From NCBI RefSeq assembly GCF_040930455.2, contig NZ_CP170494.1: DNA of 64,000 nt, one strand, 5' to 3'. The notes beneath the pieces are model-generated. The model saw nothing but the letters and a program-made list of their open reading frames with translations, was not told where the DNA came from and ran no database searches. This DNA comes from Neopusillimonas maritima. Its GTDB lineage: Bacteria; Pseudomonadota; Gammaproteobacteria; Burkholderiales; Burkholderiaceae_B. Below, piece by piece: positions 54,216-62,684 of the stretch (position 1 is its first letter; every line of letters starts with the position of its first letter). The position numbers and the translations under genes are program-made.

Positions 54216-55442
54216 ATGGGAAACCACATTGTAATTGTTGGGGCAGGGCAAGCCGGGTTGCAGGCGGCCGAAACACTGCGCGCTGAAAAATACAACGGTC
54301 TGATTACCTTGCTGGGCGACGAACCCCATACGCCCTACCATCGCCCGCCCTTATCCAAAGACGCCCTGAAAGAAAAACACTTTGACGCCCTGACCATGCG
54401 CGGACAAAACGTGTTCGAGCGCCGGAAAATCACCATGCGAACGGGGTGTCGCGTCTCGGCTATTCACCCCGAGCGCCAAACCGTTGAGCTGGATACAGGC
54501 GAAAGCCTGTCCTACTCCGGTTTACTGCTTGCCACCGGCGCGTCACCACGCCTGTTTCCGGGGCAAGAACCCAATGCAAAAACCATCCATGTCTTGCGCT
54601 CGCGCGGGCACTCGGAAGCAGTGGCCGAACGTTTAAGCCTTTGCCAAAGCCGGCAAGAACCCGTTGTCGTTATCGGTGGGGGGTTTATTGGCCTGGAAGT
54701 GGCCGCCGTGGCCCGGGAAATGGGGCTTGAGGTAACCGTACTTGAGGCGGGCAACCAATTAATGGGCCGGGTGGCCACCCCCGTGCTTGCCAAAACCTTC
54801 CAGCAGCGCCATGAAAGCCGAGGCGTTCACATCGCGCTGAATGCGCGCGTAACCCATTTAAGCGAAGCCGACGACCACGCCACCATTGAACTGGCCGACG
54901 GGCAACGTTTAACCGCCGGCCTGGTTGTAGTGGCCATTGGCGTAACCCCCAACGACACGCTTGCGCAAGAAGCCGGCATTGTGTGCAACAACGGCATTGT
55001 GGTTGACGCATACGGGCGCACCTCGGCACCCCATGTTTTCGCCGCCGGCGACTGCGCAGCGCGTAGCAACGGCAACGGCCATTTCCTACGCCTGGAATCC
55101 ATACAGAATGCCATTGAACAAGGCAAAGCGGCCGCCCGTTCAATACTGGGCCAAAGTCGCCCCTTCCATGACACCCCGTACTTCTGGTCGGATCAGTTCG
55201 ATATGAAACTGCAAATTGCGGGCGTAGCACACGCGGTGACCACCTCGGTGGTGCGCGGCAACACCTGCGACGCCGCCTTTTCCATCTACAACTATGCCGA
55301 CGAGCGTTTGGTTTCGGTTGACACTTTGAATGCGCCCAAGGAACACATTCTGGCCAGGAAAATGTTAAGCCAGGAGGTTTGGCCCACGCCCGAACAGGCG
55401 AGCGACCCGAACTTTGACCTGGCTGCGCTGATGGAAAGTTAA
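54216..55442 (+). CDS. FAD-dependent ferredoxin reductase (putidaredoxin-reductase type)
   Basis: A 408-aa flavoprotein. FAD-binding IVIVGAGQAGLQAAETLR, PPLSKDALKEKH, NAD-binding VVVIGGGFIGLEVAAVARE, and the C-terminal VFAAGDCAARSNG. It takes electrons from NAD(P)H to the preceding ferredoxin. The length matches DdmA-type reductases of dicamba demethylase systems and other putidaredoxin reductases. It ends only 2 nt from the convergent LysR stop, and no terminator is visible there. It may also serve the reductase-less dioxygenase at 23652-25728. Confidence 0.92.
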   Translation: MGNHIVIVGAGQAGLQAAETLRAEKYNGLITLLGDEPHTPYHRPPLSKDALKEKHFDALTMRGQNVFERRKITMRTGCRVSAIHPERQTVELDTGESLSYSGLLLATGASPRLFPGQEPNAKTIHVLRSRGHSEAVAERLSLCQSRQEPVVVIGGGFIGLEVAAVAREMGLEVTVLEAGNQLMGRVATPVLAKTFQQRHESRGVHIALNARVTHLSEADDHATIELADGQRLTAGLVVVAIGVTPNDTLAQEAGIVCNNGIVVDAYGRTSAPHVFAAGDCAARSNGNGHFLRLESIQNAIEQGKAAARSILGQSRPFHDTPYFWSDQFDMKLQIAGVAHAVTTSVVRGNTCDAAFSIYNYADERLVSVDTLNAPKEHILARKMLSQEVWPTPEQASDPNFDLAALMES

Positions 55443-55444
55443 CA

Positions 55445-56410
55445 CTAAGGTATAGCGGGTCGATCAGTGGTAAAAATTTTCTCGGGAATCAGCCCCCGCG
55501 CAATAAGGTCGGCGTCCCACGGGGGTACATGCCCAAAATGCGAGGATATATGTTCAATAAACAACCGCAACTTAAAAGCGTTGCGCGAGGTTGCCGCATA
55601 AACAGCACTTAAATTGAATGAAGACAACGTATATTGTGGCAACACCAACTCCAGCCGACCCGACATAAGCGGGCGAGACGCAACCAAAGTAGGAATGCAC
55701 ACAATACCGGCATGTTCGAGCGCGTACTCCTGCAAAAGATGCACGCTGTTCGTTAACAACTTGGCATTCAAATACAACGAATCCTGGTGTCCATCACGAT
55801 GGAATGTCCAACGGTCGCGGCTGGGGTAACGTGAATACAAACCCAATTTGTGGTTGTGCAGATCGCGTGGTTTTTGAGGCGCGCCCTTCGCCTTAAGATA
55901 CTTTGGGCTGGCACAAAAAACACGACGCACAGGAAACAAAGGCTTCGATACCAGGTCGACCGACAACGGGGGGAAAATCTGTAATGCGCAATCCACCCCC
56001 ATCTTGACCGGATCAATTGCGGAATCGCTTACGCTGAGCTCAAGACGGATGTCGGGGTAAGCCTCCTGGAAACCATTCAACACCGAAGCAAAGTGCCCTA
56101 ATACCAGCCCGGTAAGCGCATGCACGCGCAAAATGCCGGTGGGCGAACCTTTTGTCGTGCGCATCTGATCGACAAGGTTATTCGCGCGTACCACCAAGTC
56201 TTCGCAATCCCGAAGAAATATCTTGCCGGTTTCCGTTAGACGCACAATACGCGTACTGCGGTGAAACAGCGGCACGCCCACATACTCCTCAAGCTGTTTT
56301 ATACGGGTGGTAACCACCGAACGTGCCACCCGCATTTGGCGGGCCGCTTCAGCAAAACTCTGTGTCTGGGCAACCAACGTAAAGGTTTCAATATTTTTCA
56401 GCAAGACCAT
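55445..56410 (-). CDS. LysR-family transcriptional regulator
   Basis: A 321-aa LysR protein. The helix-turn-helix segment is FTLVAQTQSFAEAARQMRVARSVVTTRIKQLE, followed by VPLFHRSTRIVRLTETG, and a PBP2 effector domain. I chose ATG 56410 (MVLLKNIETF), the standard family start; an in-frame GTG at 56440 is possible. It lies at the end of the minus-strand sulfatase-transporter cluster and converges with the oxygenase operon. Its target may be either one. Confidence 0.88.
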   Translation of the reverse strand: MVLLKNIETFTLVAQTQSFAEAARQMRVARSVVTTRIKQLEEYVGVPLFHRSTRIVRLTETGKIFLRDCEDLVVRANNLVDQMRTTKGSPTGILRVHALTGLVLGHFASVLNGFQEAYPDIRLELSVSDSAIDPVKMGVDCALQIFPPLSVDLVSKPLFPVRRVFCASPKYLKAKGAPQKPRDLHNHKLGLYSRYPSRDRWTFHRDGHQDSLYLNAKLLTNSVHLLQEYALEHAGIVCIPTLVASRPLMSGRLELVLPQYTLSSFNLSAVYAATSRNAFKLRLFIEHISSHFGHVPPWDADLIARGLIPEKIFTTDRPAIP

Positions 56411-56483
56411 GGCAAAATACCTAGGGTTGTGTCGGCTCACCTACCCAAGCGCGCAATAATAGATATTGTGCCTGAATAATGCG

Positions 56484-58067
56484 CTACCACACACCAATCT
56501 CGATGCCGGCCTTCAGTTCCTTCTGATTCCACGAAGCGATTGCGTCGGGCGCAATCCCCGTCATGCGACGGCGACAAAACAACCAATCAAGCAAACGACG
56601 CTGCATTTGTTCGCGAACAGACGCATGCGACGGTGATTTACCCAAATCACACAGCTCATCGGGATCGTTGACCAAGTCAAACAACATGGGCGGCAACCCA
56701 TCAACATGCACATACTTCCATTCATGAGTGCGCACCATCGTCATATTGCATCGATCCACCGGCGCGCCAATGGGTAACCGAACGCAATCCCGAAAAGCAA
56801 ACGTGTTTTCACTTACCGCCATATCTTTTGACCAACTTTGACCTTCGCCACGCAGCAACGGCAACAAAGATTGCCCTTCCAGCCACTCCATTGGAATGGG
56901 TAGATCCAAAGCATTCAGAAACGTCGGCAACAAATCGACGGCTTCAACAATTTCATTGGAACTTGTTCCTCTGGTTTGATCGGCCTCGGCACTGGGATCC
57001 ACCACAATAAGCGGGACCTTCACCACGGTATCGTGGAAAAGCTCCTTATCGCCCAGCCAATGATCCCCCAAATAATCACCGTGATCGCTGGTAAACACGA
57101 TCAGGGTATCTTTATCCCTGCCGGTTTCTTCAAGGAACTGCATCAAGCGACCAATTTGATCATCAATTTGGGTAATCAACCCCATATAAGTTGGAATCAC
57201 TTTTTCACGGACACCATTTTCACTAAAAGTTTTACTGGGGGTGTAATCCATGAAGCCCCTGAAGACGGGATGCGGATCGTCTTTTTCGCCGGAACTTCGC
57301 TTTACGGGCAATATATCGTTAGCCGTGTACATGTCGTGATAAGGCGCCGGCGCTACATACGGCCAATGCGGCTTGATAAATGACAAATGCAAAACCCAGG
57401 GACGCTCACCTTGCTCTTCAATGAACTGCATTGCGCGGCGGGTCATATAGGGCGTTTCACTATGCTCCTCTTTAACCTGCGCCGGCTGGTCCGCCCAACG
57501 CAACTTCCATCCGCTTTGAATCGCGCCTTCTTCACTTAACGATGAATTGGCAAAATCGTGCCATGGATTATCACTTTGATATCCGTGTGAACGAAGGTAG
57601 TCACAGTATTTATTGTTTTCTACTTTGAATCCGGGTGGCCATAGTCCATCATCACGCTCATAAGGCTCAAACCCGCCCTCCATCAATAATCGCCCATGAT
57701 CGGTATGAGTATCAATTCCCAGGCGCGCTGCGCCGTTAATGTCAGGCTCAACATGCGTTTTACCCACAACGGCGCAGCGCACATTATGCGGCGTCAAATG
57801 AGCGCCTAAGGTTTTAAGAGAGACAGAAAGGGGAATAAAATTCCATGCCGACCCATGGCTTGTGACATAGCGGCCGGTATACGTCGACATGCGGGAAGCA
57901 CCGCAAACCGGCCCCTGCACAAAGGCATTGCTGAATCGCACACCTCGTTTCGCCAAACGGTCGATATTGGGCGTTTTAATAGAAGGATGCCCATAGCAGG
58001 CCAGATAATCCCAACGCAACTGGTCGGCCATAATAAAAAGCACATTCTTTACAGAGCGAGAAGTCAT
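56484..58067 (-). CDS. Sulfatase family hydrolase (choline-sulfatase/phosphonate monoester hydrolase-like)
   Basis: A 527-aa sulfatase. N-terminal metal site IMADQLRWDYLACYG, formylglycine motif CGASR at Cys-55 (C-x-A-x-R, with Ala instead of the usual Pro) in PVCGASRMSTYTGRY, and a second metal site TSDHGDYLGDHW. No signal peptide is visible, so it acts in the cytoplasm. The Cys needs formylglycine-generating enzyme, which is not seen in the window. It hydrolyses a sulfate or phosphonate ester. It lies 3 nt after the LivM gene, so the substrate is probably imported by that ABC system. Confidence 0.88.
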   Translation of the reverse strand: MTSRSVKNVLFIMADQLRWDYLACYGHPSIKTPNIDRLAKRGVRFSNAFVQGPVCGASRMSTYTGRYVTSHGSAWNFIPLSVSLKTLGAHLTPHNVRCAVVGKTHVEPDINGAARLGIDTHTDHGRLLMEGGFEPYERDDGLWPPGFKVENNKYCDYLRSHGYQSDNPWHDFANSSLSEEGAIQSGWKLRWADQPAQVKEEHSETPYMTRRAMQFIEEQGERPWVLHLSFIKPHWPYVAPAPYHDMYTANDILPVKRSSGEKDDPHPVFRGFMDYTPSKTFSENGVREKVIPTYMGLITQIDDQIGRLMQFLEETGRDKDTLIVFTSDHGDYLGDHWLGDKELFHDTVVKVPLIVVDPSAEADQTRGTSSNEIVEAVDLLPTFLNALDLPIPMEWLEGQSLLPLLRGEGQSWSKDMAVSENTFAFRDCVRLPIGAPVDRCNMTMVRTHEWKYVHVDGLPPMLFDLVNDPDELCDLGKSPSHASVREQMQRRLLDWLFCRRRMTGIAPDAIASWNQKELKAGIEIGVW

Positions 58068-58070
58068 AAT

Positions 58071-59072
58071 TCAATTCTTTCGATGAACAATTAATTGATG
58101 CGCCGTAGGGAACAAAGACCACCCCCAGCGCTGTTGGGCATAGCCCCAAAGGCCTTGTTTGAAGTACGTGGTAATGACAATGGCCAGCCCCCCCAACCCC
58201 AGCAGGTACCATGTCCCAAAATCACTAAAAAACTTGTTCAGGGCCCAGAAAATAAGCGCCCCCACCAACGGCCCTTCAATGCGGCCAATACCGCCGATAA
58301 TCACCATGAAAATCGCGAAGGCCGTCCAGTTAACGCTAAAGGCGGCGTCTGGACTAATCCGTAAATTACCCACAAAGTAAAGCGCACCGGCCAACCCCGC
58401 ACCAAATGCCGCCACCACATACACCGCCAATTTGATCCGGCCCACGGCAATACCATGTGATTTGGCCGCCACTTCGTTATCACGAATCGCCAGAAGTGCT
58501 AAGCCACGCTTGCTGCGCAAAAATAAATACACCAACCCAACGCACGCCACCACACACAGCAATGCCATCCAGAACGTAACCGACTCGCGTGTAAACCGAT
58601 CAATGCCACGCAAGGCGGTTAACGTCGTGCCCGAACCGCCGCCAACCGCGGAAATATTGGAGAACGTTAATCGAAATACTTCGGCAATCACCCAAGTGCC
58701 CACCGCAAAGTAGCCACCCTGCAACCTGAACGCGACCACCGACACGGGAATCGCCACCAGCCCCGCTACAAACGCCCCAATCACAATCGCCACAAACGGA
58801 TTAACACCGTAAAAATTTCCAAGAATCAGCATGGCGTACCCGCCCAGACCGAAAAAAGCCTGCTGACCAATCGACACCATACCGCCATAGCCCGCCAATA
58901 AATTCCAGGTCATGGCAAAAATGAAATAACACGAAATCTCAACAAACTCGCGCATCCAGCTTGACGCGCCCCAAAAAGGAACACTAATCGCGCCGGCAAC
59001 CAGAACCAACGCCATGGCGAGCCATAGTTTGTGAATGGCGGTTCCCCGTACCACGGTGTAAGAAATACTCAT
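58071..59072 (-). CDS. Liv-type ABC transporter permease (LivM-like)
   Basis: A 333-aa membrane protein of the LivM family, with about ten hydrophobic segments and the signature MVSIGQQAFFGLGGYAMLIL and RDNEVAAKSHGIAVGRIKL. I chose ATG 59072 (MSISYTVV), behind GGTAAAGA. A longer reading overlapping the LivH gene is unlikely. Partner of the permease encoded just upstream. Confidence 0.9.
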   Translation of the reverse strand: MSISYTVVRGTAIHKLWLAMALVLVAGAISVPFWGASSWMREFVEISCYFIFAMTWNLLAGYGGMVSIGQQAFFGLGGYAMLILGNFYGVNPFVAIVIGAFVAGLVAIPVSVVAFRLQGGYFAVGTWVIAEVFRLTFSNISAVGGGSGTTLTALRGIDRFTRESVTFWMALLCVVACVGLVYLFLRSKRGLALLAIRDNEVAAKSHGIAVGRIKLAVYVVAAFGAGLAGALYFVGNLRISPDAAFSVNWTAFAIFMVIIGGIGRIEGPLVGALIFWALNKFFSDFGTWYLLGLGGLAIVITTYFKQGLWGYAQQRWGWSLFPTAHQLIVHRKN

Positions 59073-59091
59073 ATTCTTTACCTTAGCTTTG

Positions 59092-59946
59092 TTAACCGCG
59101 TGTTTTAGGGAAAAGACCCTGCGGACGCACAACCAACACAATTAAAAACACCATATGGCCGGTCCATATGCCCCAACCAGGATCAATACGCGAACCTATT
59201 TGTTGCGTAACGCCCAGTAAAATGGCGCCAATAAACGTGCCCCAGAAACTTCCCATACCGCCAATAATGACGGCCTCGAAAGCAAACAACAGCAACATGG
59301 GGCCATCGGACGGCGACACCGTCGTACGCATACCCTGCATTGCGCCGGCCAACGCAATAAACAGAAACGCCAGCGCCGTAGCCAAGGCATAAACCTTATG
59401 CCCGTTCAAGCCCATTAACTCTGCAATTTCAGGGTCATCCGATACCGCCCGGAACGCTCGACCCAGCGCGGTGTAATTAAACAGCCATTGCAAGCCAACC
59501 GTGCACACCAACGCCAACAACAAAATAAGTACGGGTAACTGCCCCACCGACAAACCGCCTTCCACCGACCAGCTCATCGTATTAAAGCCACCGGTATTAA
59601 TCGAGCGCGGATCGGCTGAAAACACCTCAAGCAAGAAGTTCTGTACCACAATTGAAAGCCCAAAGGTCACCACTAAAGAAGGCATGGGGTCTTTACCCAA
59701 GGTGCCGTTAAGCACTCCGCGCTGAACGACGTAGCCAGAGACCCAGGCCACCGGTAACGTCAGTGCCAAAGCCACTAAGGGCGACAAGCCAACGCTGGTT
59801 AACGCAAACGTCAAGAAGGCAGAAAGTATGATGAAATCGCCATGCGCGATATTCGTTAAACGCATGACACCGAACATCAGCGATAGCCCCAATGCAAACA
59901 GCGCATACAAGCCGCCCAGCAAAATACCCTGAATCAGGATGTCCAT
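59092..59946 (-). CDS. Liv-type ABC transporter permease (LivH-like)
   Basis: A 284-aa LivH permease with QGILLGGLYALFALGLSLMFGVMRLTNIAHGDF and the conserved EAVIIGGMGSFWGTFIGAILLG. It forms the membrane channel with LivM. It lies 3 nt after the LivF gene and 19 nt before LivM. Confidence 0.92.
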   Translation of the reverse strand: MDILIQGILLGGLYALFALGLSLMFGVMRLTNIAHGDFIILSAFLTFALTSVGLSPLVALALTLPVAWVSGYVVQRGVLNGTLGKDPMPSLVVTFGLSIVVQNFLLEVFSADPRSINTGGFNTMSWSVEGGLSVGQLPVLILLLALVCTVGLQWLFNYTALGRAFRAVSDDPEIAELMGLNGHKVYALATALAFLFIALAGAMQGMRTTVSPSDGPMLLLFAFEAVIIGGMGSFWGTFIGAILLGVTQQIGSRIDPGWGIWTGHMVFLIVLVVRPQGLFPKTRG

Positions 59947-59949
59947 GAA

Positions 59950-60651
59950 TCACACTCCAAAATAGGCCTGACTGATTTGCTCGCGAGTGACATCGTCCGA
60001 CTTCCCGTGCAAAGAAACACGCCCTTCCTGCAGACAATAAAGTCGCGACGACACTCGCTGTGCCATGGAAACGTCTTGCTCAACAATCACGACAGACATT
60101 CCTTCTGCCGTAATCACGGGCATCGTGTCGTAAATTTCACGAATAATGATTGGAGCCAAGCCCAGCGACAACTCATCGCACAACAGCACTTCGGGGTTAC
60201 TCATAAGGGCTCGTCCGATGGCAACCATTTGCTGTTGCCCGCCCGATAAAGAAGTGGCCGGCAGGCGGCGCCTTTCCTTTAAAACAGGAAAAAGTTTGTA
60301 CAGCCGCTGCAGGTCCCAAGGCCCCTTGCGCCTGGCGCTTGCCCCCATTAATAGGTTCTCTTCAACTGACAGCGAAGCAAACAATCGACGCCCTTCAGGC
60401 ACCATTGCAAGGCCTTGGCGCACAATCTCCCCAGGCGGAAAACCACCAATCGCCTTTCCCTTCCACTCGACACTTTGAGACGCCACCTTTACTAAACCAG
60501 TGACGCTCTTGAGAAAAGTAGACTTGCCGGCGCCATTGGCCCCGATAATGGCAACCAACTCCCCTTCATCAAGCAAGAAGTCAATACCAAAGAGGGCTTG
60601 TGCATCGCCATACCAAGCTTGTAGATTACGGGTTTGAAGCAGAGCCGCCAT
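59950..60651 (-). CDS. Liv-type ABC transporter ATP-binding protein (LivF-like)
   Basis: A 233-aa ATPase with Walker A GANGAGKST, VPEGRRLFASLSVEENLLMGA, signature LSGGQQQMVAIGRALM, and Walker B VLLCDELSLGLAP (Asp-Glu present, but Leu follows where Pro is usual). It directly abuts LivG (no gap). Confidence 0.9.
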   Translation of the reverse strand: MAALLQTRNLQAWYGDAQALFGIDFLLDEGELVAIIGANGAGKSTFLKSVTGLVKVASQSVEWKGKAIGGFPPGEIVRQGLAMVPEGRRLFASLSVEENLLMGASARRKGPWDLQRLYKLFPVLKERRRLPATSLSGGQQQMVAIGRALMSNPEVLLCDELSLGLAPIIIREIYDTMPVITAEGMSVVIVEQDVSMAQRVSSRLYCLQEGRVSLHGKSDDVTREQISQAYFGV

Positions 60652-61371
60652 TCAAACCTCCATACCCATATAAACGCGTTTCACATCGGGATTACTCATC
60701 ACCGAATCGGGATCACCTTCAGCCAGCTCTTGTCCAAAATTAATGACAAAAAGTCGATCGGCAACCGATAAAAGCGCGTGTACCACATGCTCAATCCAGA
60801 TCATGGTGACCCCCCTGGCTTTTATCTTGAGCAACTCATCCACCAGCTCTCGTGCTTCGTGCTCCGTTAAGCCACCGGCAATTTCATCCAGCAGCAGAAC
60901 CTCAGGCCGTGTCGCCAGGGCGCGGGCCAGCTCAAGCCGTTTACGGTTTAAGAGTGTGAGCGAGCCGGCCTGCCGATTTGCTACCGTCAGCAAACCGGCT
61001 TGTTCCAACACTTCAACGGCGGTCTCCCAGGCTTGATGCTCGCTCTGTCCTGCACCAAAACAAGCCGCCGTCACCAAGTTTTCAAACACGGTCATATTGC
61101 TAAACGGCTGAGGCACCTGATAGCTGCGACCGATACCGAGACGACACCGCATATGTGCAGGCAAGGTTGTAATATCCTTGCCCTTATAAGCAATGTGTCC
61201 GGCATCGGCCTTAACGTCACCCGAAATTAAATTGAACAACGTTGTCTTACCCGCGCCGTTGGGGCCCAGAACGCCCAAGGTTTCACCCGCCTCCACCGAT
61301 AAAGAAATCTGATCGGTCACACGCAGCGCACCATAAGACTTGCAAACTGACTGTAGCGTGAGTATGGGCAT
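60652..61371 (-). CDS. Liv-type ABC transporter ATP-binding protein (LivG-like)
   Basis: A 239-aa ATPase with Walker A GPNGAGKTT, LGIGRSYQVPQPFSNMTVFENLVTA, signature region LTLLNRKRLELARALA, and Walker B LLLDEIAGGLTEHEA (Ile in place of the usual Pro). It follows the binding protein by 11 nt. Confidence 0.9.
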   Translation of the reverse strand: MPILTLQSVCKSYGALRVTDQISLSVEAGETLGVLGPNGAGKTTLFNLISGDVKADAGHIAYKGKDITTLPAHMRCRLGIGRSYQVPQPFSNMTVFENLVTAACFGAGQSEHQAWETAVEVLEQAGLLTVANRQAGSLTLLNRKRLELARALATRPEVLLLDEIAGGLTEHEARELVDELLKIKARGVTMIWIEHVVHALLSVADRLFVINFGQELAEGDPDSVMSNPDVKRVYMGMEV

Positions 61372-61382
61372 CGCCTTTCCCG

Positions 61383-62639
61383 TTATTCCATCACCTCAAA
61401 TTTCCCGTTAACCGGTATTTCTTTTGCCTGGTCATTATTAACAATAAAGAGTTCGTAGGGATATTGCTTGCCTTTCTTCCATTGACCCAGAACAAGGGGT
61501 GTTTTGCTCACGTTTTTGAACGGCCCCGCGCCTCCCCATTGGACCGGCCCGATAATGGATTCCATACGCGTTGCCGCAACCGCATCACGAATATCCGCCG
61601 GCTTCAACGACTTGCTACGCTTAAGCGTGTTAGCCGCAACTTCAAATAAAGCATGCGCAAAGCCAATCGGTTGCGTCCATTGCTTACTGGTACTTTCCTC
61701 ATACGCTTTAGCCAGGGCGCCGGCACTTTGCCCGGTCAGGCTCGACTTAAATGGGTGATAAGGACTCCACCACACCTCGGTGCTTAAACCATCGCCCAGA
61801 TCGCCCAGCGCCTCAATTGCGCTCGGGAACAACAGCGCTTTTCCAAGCGTAATTGCTTTGGGGTTGAAACCTTGTTGTTTGGCTTGTGTAAGAAAAGTTT
61901 TTGCGTCCGGTGGAATCACAACACCGGTAACGATCTCGACATTGTCGCGTTTGAAAGCGGCAATTTGAGAGCTGAAATCTTGCGCACCACTTTGAAAACG
62001 ACCCGGATCCGTAATCGTGTAGCCTTTCTCTGCCAACGGTTTGGGAAAACCCAACTCCTTATCGCCCCAGGCATTGCCATCGGCATCATTGGGAAACAAT
62101 CCCCCAACACTTTTGTTTGTGGGCAGCGTTTCCCAACCATCGATATACGCGCCAATCACATCCTCAAGCCCCCAAAACATGTGATATGTCCAGTTGAAGC
62201 CGGTTTCAGGATTGCCCTGGCGCCCAAAGAACCACGGTTGCCAAGGCACCACGCTCGACACGCAAGGCACTTCATTCAGTTCACATGCATCGCTTACCGG
62301 GTTGGCCGTTTCCGGTGTACCCGCTGTTAATACCAATGCCACTTCGTCTTCAAGAATAAGGTCGTTAGCAACCTCACCCGCCCTATTTGGGCTTGATTGA
62401 CTGTCCTTCAGAATAATTTCAACCGCGTATTTCGTCCCGTCTACTTCAATACCGTTTTTAAAAACGGCGTTCATTCGATCAATAACCCACCTATCAGCCT
62501 CACCAAATGCCGCCAACGGCCCGGTTTGGGGCGATACATAACCAATTTTCAAGGTTTGAGCGGAAAACACCAGCGGGGATGCACTTGTTGCCGCAACCGC
62601 CGCCATCGCCTGAATCAATTGTCTGCGTGTCATGTTCAT
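61383..62639 (-). CDS. ABC transporter substrate-binding protein with twin-arginine-like signal
   Basis: A 418-aa type-1 binding protein. The N-terminus MNMTRRQLIQAMAAVAATS has a twin-arginine-like motif and a hydrophobic core, and cleavage is expected near PLVFSA. The mature part begins QTLKIGYVSPQTGPLAAFGE. Length and composition (Trp-rich around residues 130-170) differ from the other three binding proteins, suggesting a different ligand. ATG is behind AAGGAG. It feeds the LivGFHM system, and the sulfatase is downstream. Confidence 0.9.
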   Translation of the reverse strand: MNMTRRQLIQAMAAVAATSASPLVFSAQTLKIGYVSPQTGPLAAFGEADRWVIDRMNAVFKNGIEVDGTKYAVEIILKDSQSSPNRAGEVANDLILEDEVALVLTAGTPETANPVSDACELNEVPCVSSVVPWQPWFFGRQGNPETGFNWTYHMFWGLEDVIGAYIDGWETLPTNKSVGGLFPNDADGNAWGDKELGFPKPLAEKGYTITDPGRFQSGAQDFSSQIAAFKRDNVEIVTGVVIPPDAKTFLTQAKQQGFNPKAITLGKALLFPSAIEALGDLGDGLSTEVWWSPYHPFKSSLTGQSAGALAKAYEESTSKQWTQPIGFAHALFEVAANTLKRSKSLKPADIRDAVAATRMESIIGPVQWGGAGPFKNVSKTPLVLGQWKKGKQYPYELFIVNNDQAKEIPVNGKFEVME

Positions 62640-62684
62640 GTTGTCTTCTCCTTGTGGTTTTTAAGGTGCTACGGAAAAACATCC

